Made by a program: the position numbers and the translations under genes. From positions 1 through 6,984 of the forward strand of contig JAUPLK010000083.1 in the NCBI GenBank assembly GCA_030836925.1: DNA of 6,984 nt, read 5' to 3'. This document shows positions 5,991-6,984 of this stretch, piece by piece. Source of the stretch: Pseudomonadota bacterium (GTDB lineage Bacteria > Pseudomonadota > Gammaproteobacteria > Steroidobacterales > GCA-2729495). Below the pieces are notes generated by a model. The model did no database searches. It saw nothing but the letters and a program-made list of their open reading frames with translations, and was not told the DNA's origin. Position 1 is the first letter of the stretch; each line of letters opens with the position of its first letter.

Positions 5991-6984
5991 ATGCTGCTCG
6001 AACCCACAGCGCTGGCCTCGGCGCTCCGCTATCTGGCGGAGAGTCTCGAGCAGGATTACGCCCTGGACCCGGCGCCCTTGTTCGCCAAGGCGGGCTTTCC
6101 CAGGGAGCGCACGCACCAGTCGGGCGCGCGCGTATCGCAGCGCGCAGCGCGGCACCTGTGGGAGTTGAGCATAGCGGCCACCGGTGACCCGGCCTGTGGC
6201 CTGAATGTCGGTCGACATATCAGGCCAGAGGGTCTGCATGCACTGGGTTATGCCTGGATGAGCAGTCGTAATCTGGTCGACGCCTTCACCCGCTTGTGCC
6301 GGTACGCAGAGGTGCTGGTCACTATTCCACTGAACTGGACCCTGCAGGGCGAAGCCGGGGGCTATCGCTTCACCGCCACTTTCCCCGATCCGGCCCACCA
6401 GCCGCATGAGGCAGGCATCGATGCCACGCTGCTTGCCCTGGTGTTGCTGGCCGGACAGGCAGTGGGTAAACCCGTTCGGCCACTGGCTGTCTGGTTCCAG
6501 CATCCGTGCCGTGTTGAGCATGCCCGGTATACCGCTGCCTTCGATGCGCCCGTGACCTTCGACGCCCCGGCGAACGGCCTGCTGATCGATGCTGCGACTG
6601 CTGAAGCCTGGCTCCCTACCGACAATCCAGCCATCGCCGCTGCCATCGATCAGGTCGCTGAGCGCTACATCGCCGCGCTGGGGGCGCAACCCGTGGCTGC
6701 CAACGTGCGGGATGTGCTGGTCCAGTTGTTGCCGACTGGGGAGGTCGGGCAGGAGACCGTGGCCCGCCGACTGAACCGCAGTCTGAGTACCCTGCAACGG
6801 CAGTTGCAGGCAGAAGGACTGAGCTACCGGAAGGTCATCGATCAGACACGGTACAGCCTGGCCAAGGCCTATCTCGGTGACAAGCGCTTCAGTCAGGCCG
6901 AGATCGCCTACCTGCTGGGTTTCTCCGACCAGAGCAGCTTTTCCCGCGCGTACCGGCGCTGGACCGGCCAGAGCCCGGGGCGCG
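5991..6984 (+). CDS. AraC-family transcriptional regulator, Arabinose_bd type (partial at the right edge)
   Basis: 331 codons are present and the frame is open at the window edge. Such proteins are usually about 330-345 residues, so probably only a short tail is missing. The N-terminal two thirds (about 1-235) match the ligand-sensing domain of the OruR/ArgR-like AraC subgroup, with typical phrases such as GLHALGYAWMSSRNLVDAF and FDAPVTFDAPANGLLI. The C-terminal domain has the two helix-turn-helix units: ETVARRLNRSLSTLQRQL (from about 254) and FSQAEIAYLLGFSDQSSFSR (300-319). It then runs into AYRRWTGQSPGR, the AraC signature. The product should be a cytoplasmic DNA-binding regulator responding to a small molecule. 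Its divergent neighbour is the first candidate target, and self-regulation is common in this family. The ATG at 5991 is the first plausible start in frame, with no ribosome binding site before it. An ATG at 5978 is in another frame. Confidence 0.9.
   Translation, partial: MLLEPTALASALRYLAESLEQDYALDPAPLFAKAGFPRERTHQSGARVSQRAARHLWELSIAATGDPACGLNVGRHIRPEGLHALGYAWMSSRNLVDAFTRLCRYAEVLVTIPLNWTLQGEAGGYRFTATFPDPAHQPHEAGIDATLLALVLLAGQAVGKPVRPLAVWFQHPCRVEHARYTAAFDAPVTFDAPANGLLIDAATAEAWLPTDNPAIAAAIDQVAERYIAALGAQPVAANVRDVLVQLLPTGEVGQETVARRLNRSLSTLQRQLQAEGLSYRKVIDQTRYSLAKAYLGDKRFSQAEIAYLLGFSDQSSFSRAYRRWTGQSPGR

Noticed and set aside
5964..6797. 277-codon minus-strand frame opposite the AraC-type gene
   Set aside because: It shows no family features, while the + strand carries the complete AraC helix-turn-helix signature.

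Overview
The window comes from a high-GC proteobacterium, most likely a gammaproteobacterium. This is inferred from strongly G/C-biased third codon positions, an rmuC end next to an ABC/FtsX transport operon, and an AraC regulator of the proteobacterial Arabinose_bd type. The species cannot be read from the sequence. No rRNA, tRNA, CRISPR array or transposase gene was seen.

Layout. The left edge (to 191, + strand) is the C-terminus of RmuC. Six bases later begins a tightly packed + strand operon (198-4511). It encodes a LolD/MacB-class ABC ATPase, a single 850-residue permease with two FtsX-type halves, and an exported AttH/CrtC-type lipocalin-like protein. The junctions (1-base gap, then 1-base overlap) imply translational coupling. 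The set resembles the AttEFGH-type cassette: an ATPase and a mechanotransmission-type permease acting with a soluble lipocalin-like partner outside the cytoplasmic membrane, probably on a hydrophobic or lipidic substrate. The substrate is not known.

From 4515 to 5558 the character changes. A minus-strand Ca2+/Na+ (or cation/H+) antiporter gene with visibly lower GC sits between copies of a GGTGCC-type repeat. At its start lies a cluster of related direct and inverted copies, including a perfect 20-bp inverted repeat. The unit looks like a repeat-bounded insertion carrying one cargo gene. Beyond it, still on the minus strand, is a 118-residue protein of unknown family. A 77-bp intergenic region then separates it from a divergent AraC-family regulator, which runs off the right edge only a few residues short of its expected end.

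Most notable: the repeat-bounded, compositionally distinct antiporter unit; a perfect 12-bp inverted repeat (extendable to 15 pairs) inside the permease coding sequence, encoding a short hydrophilic loop; and the three-gene ABC/lipocalin operon of unknown substrate.
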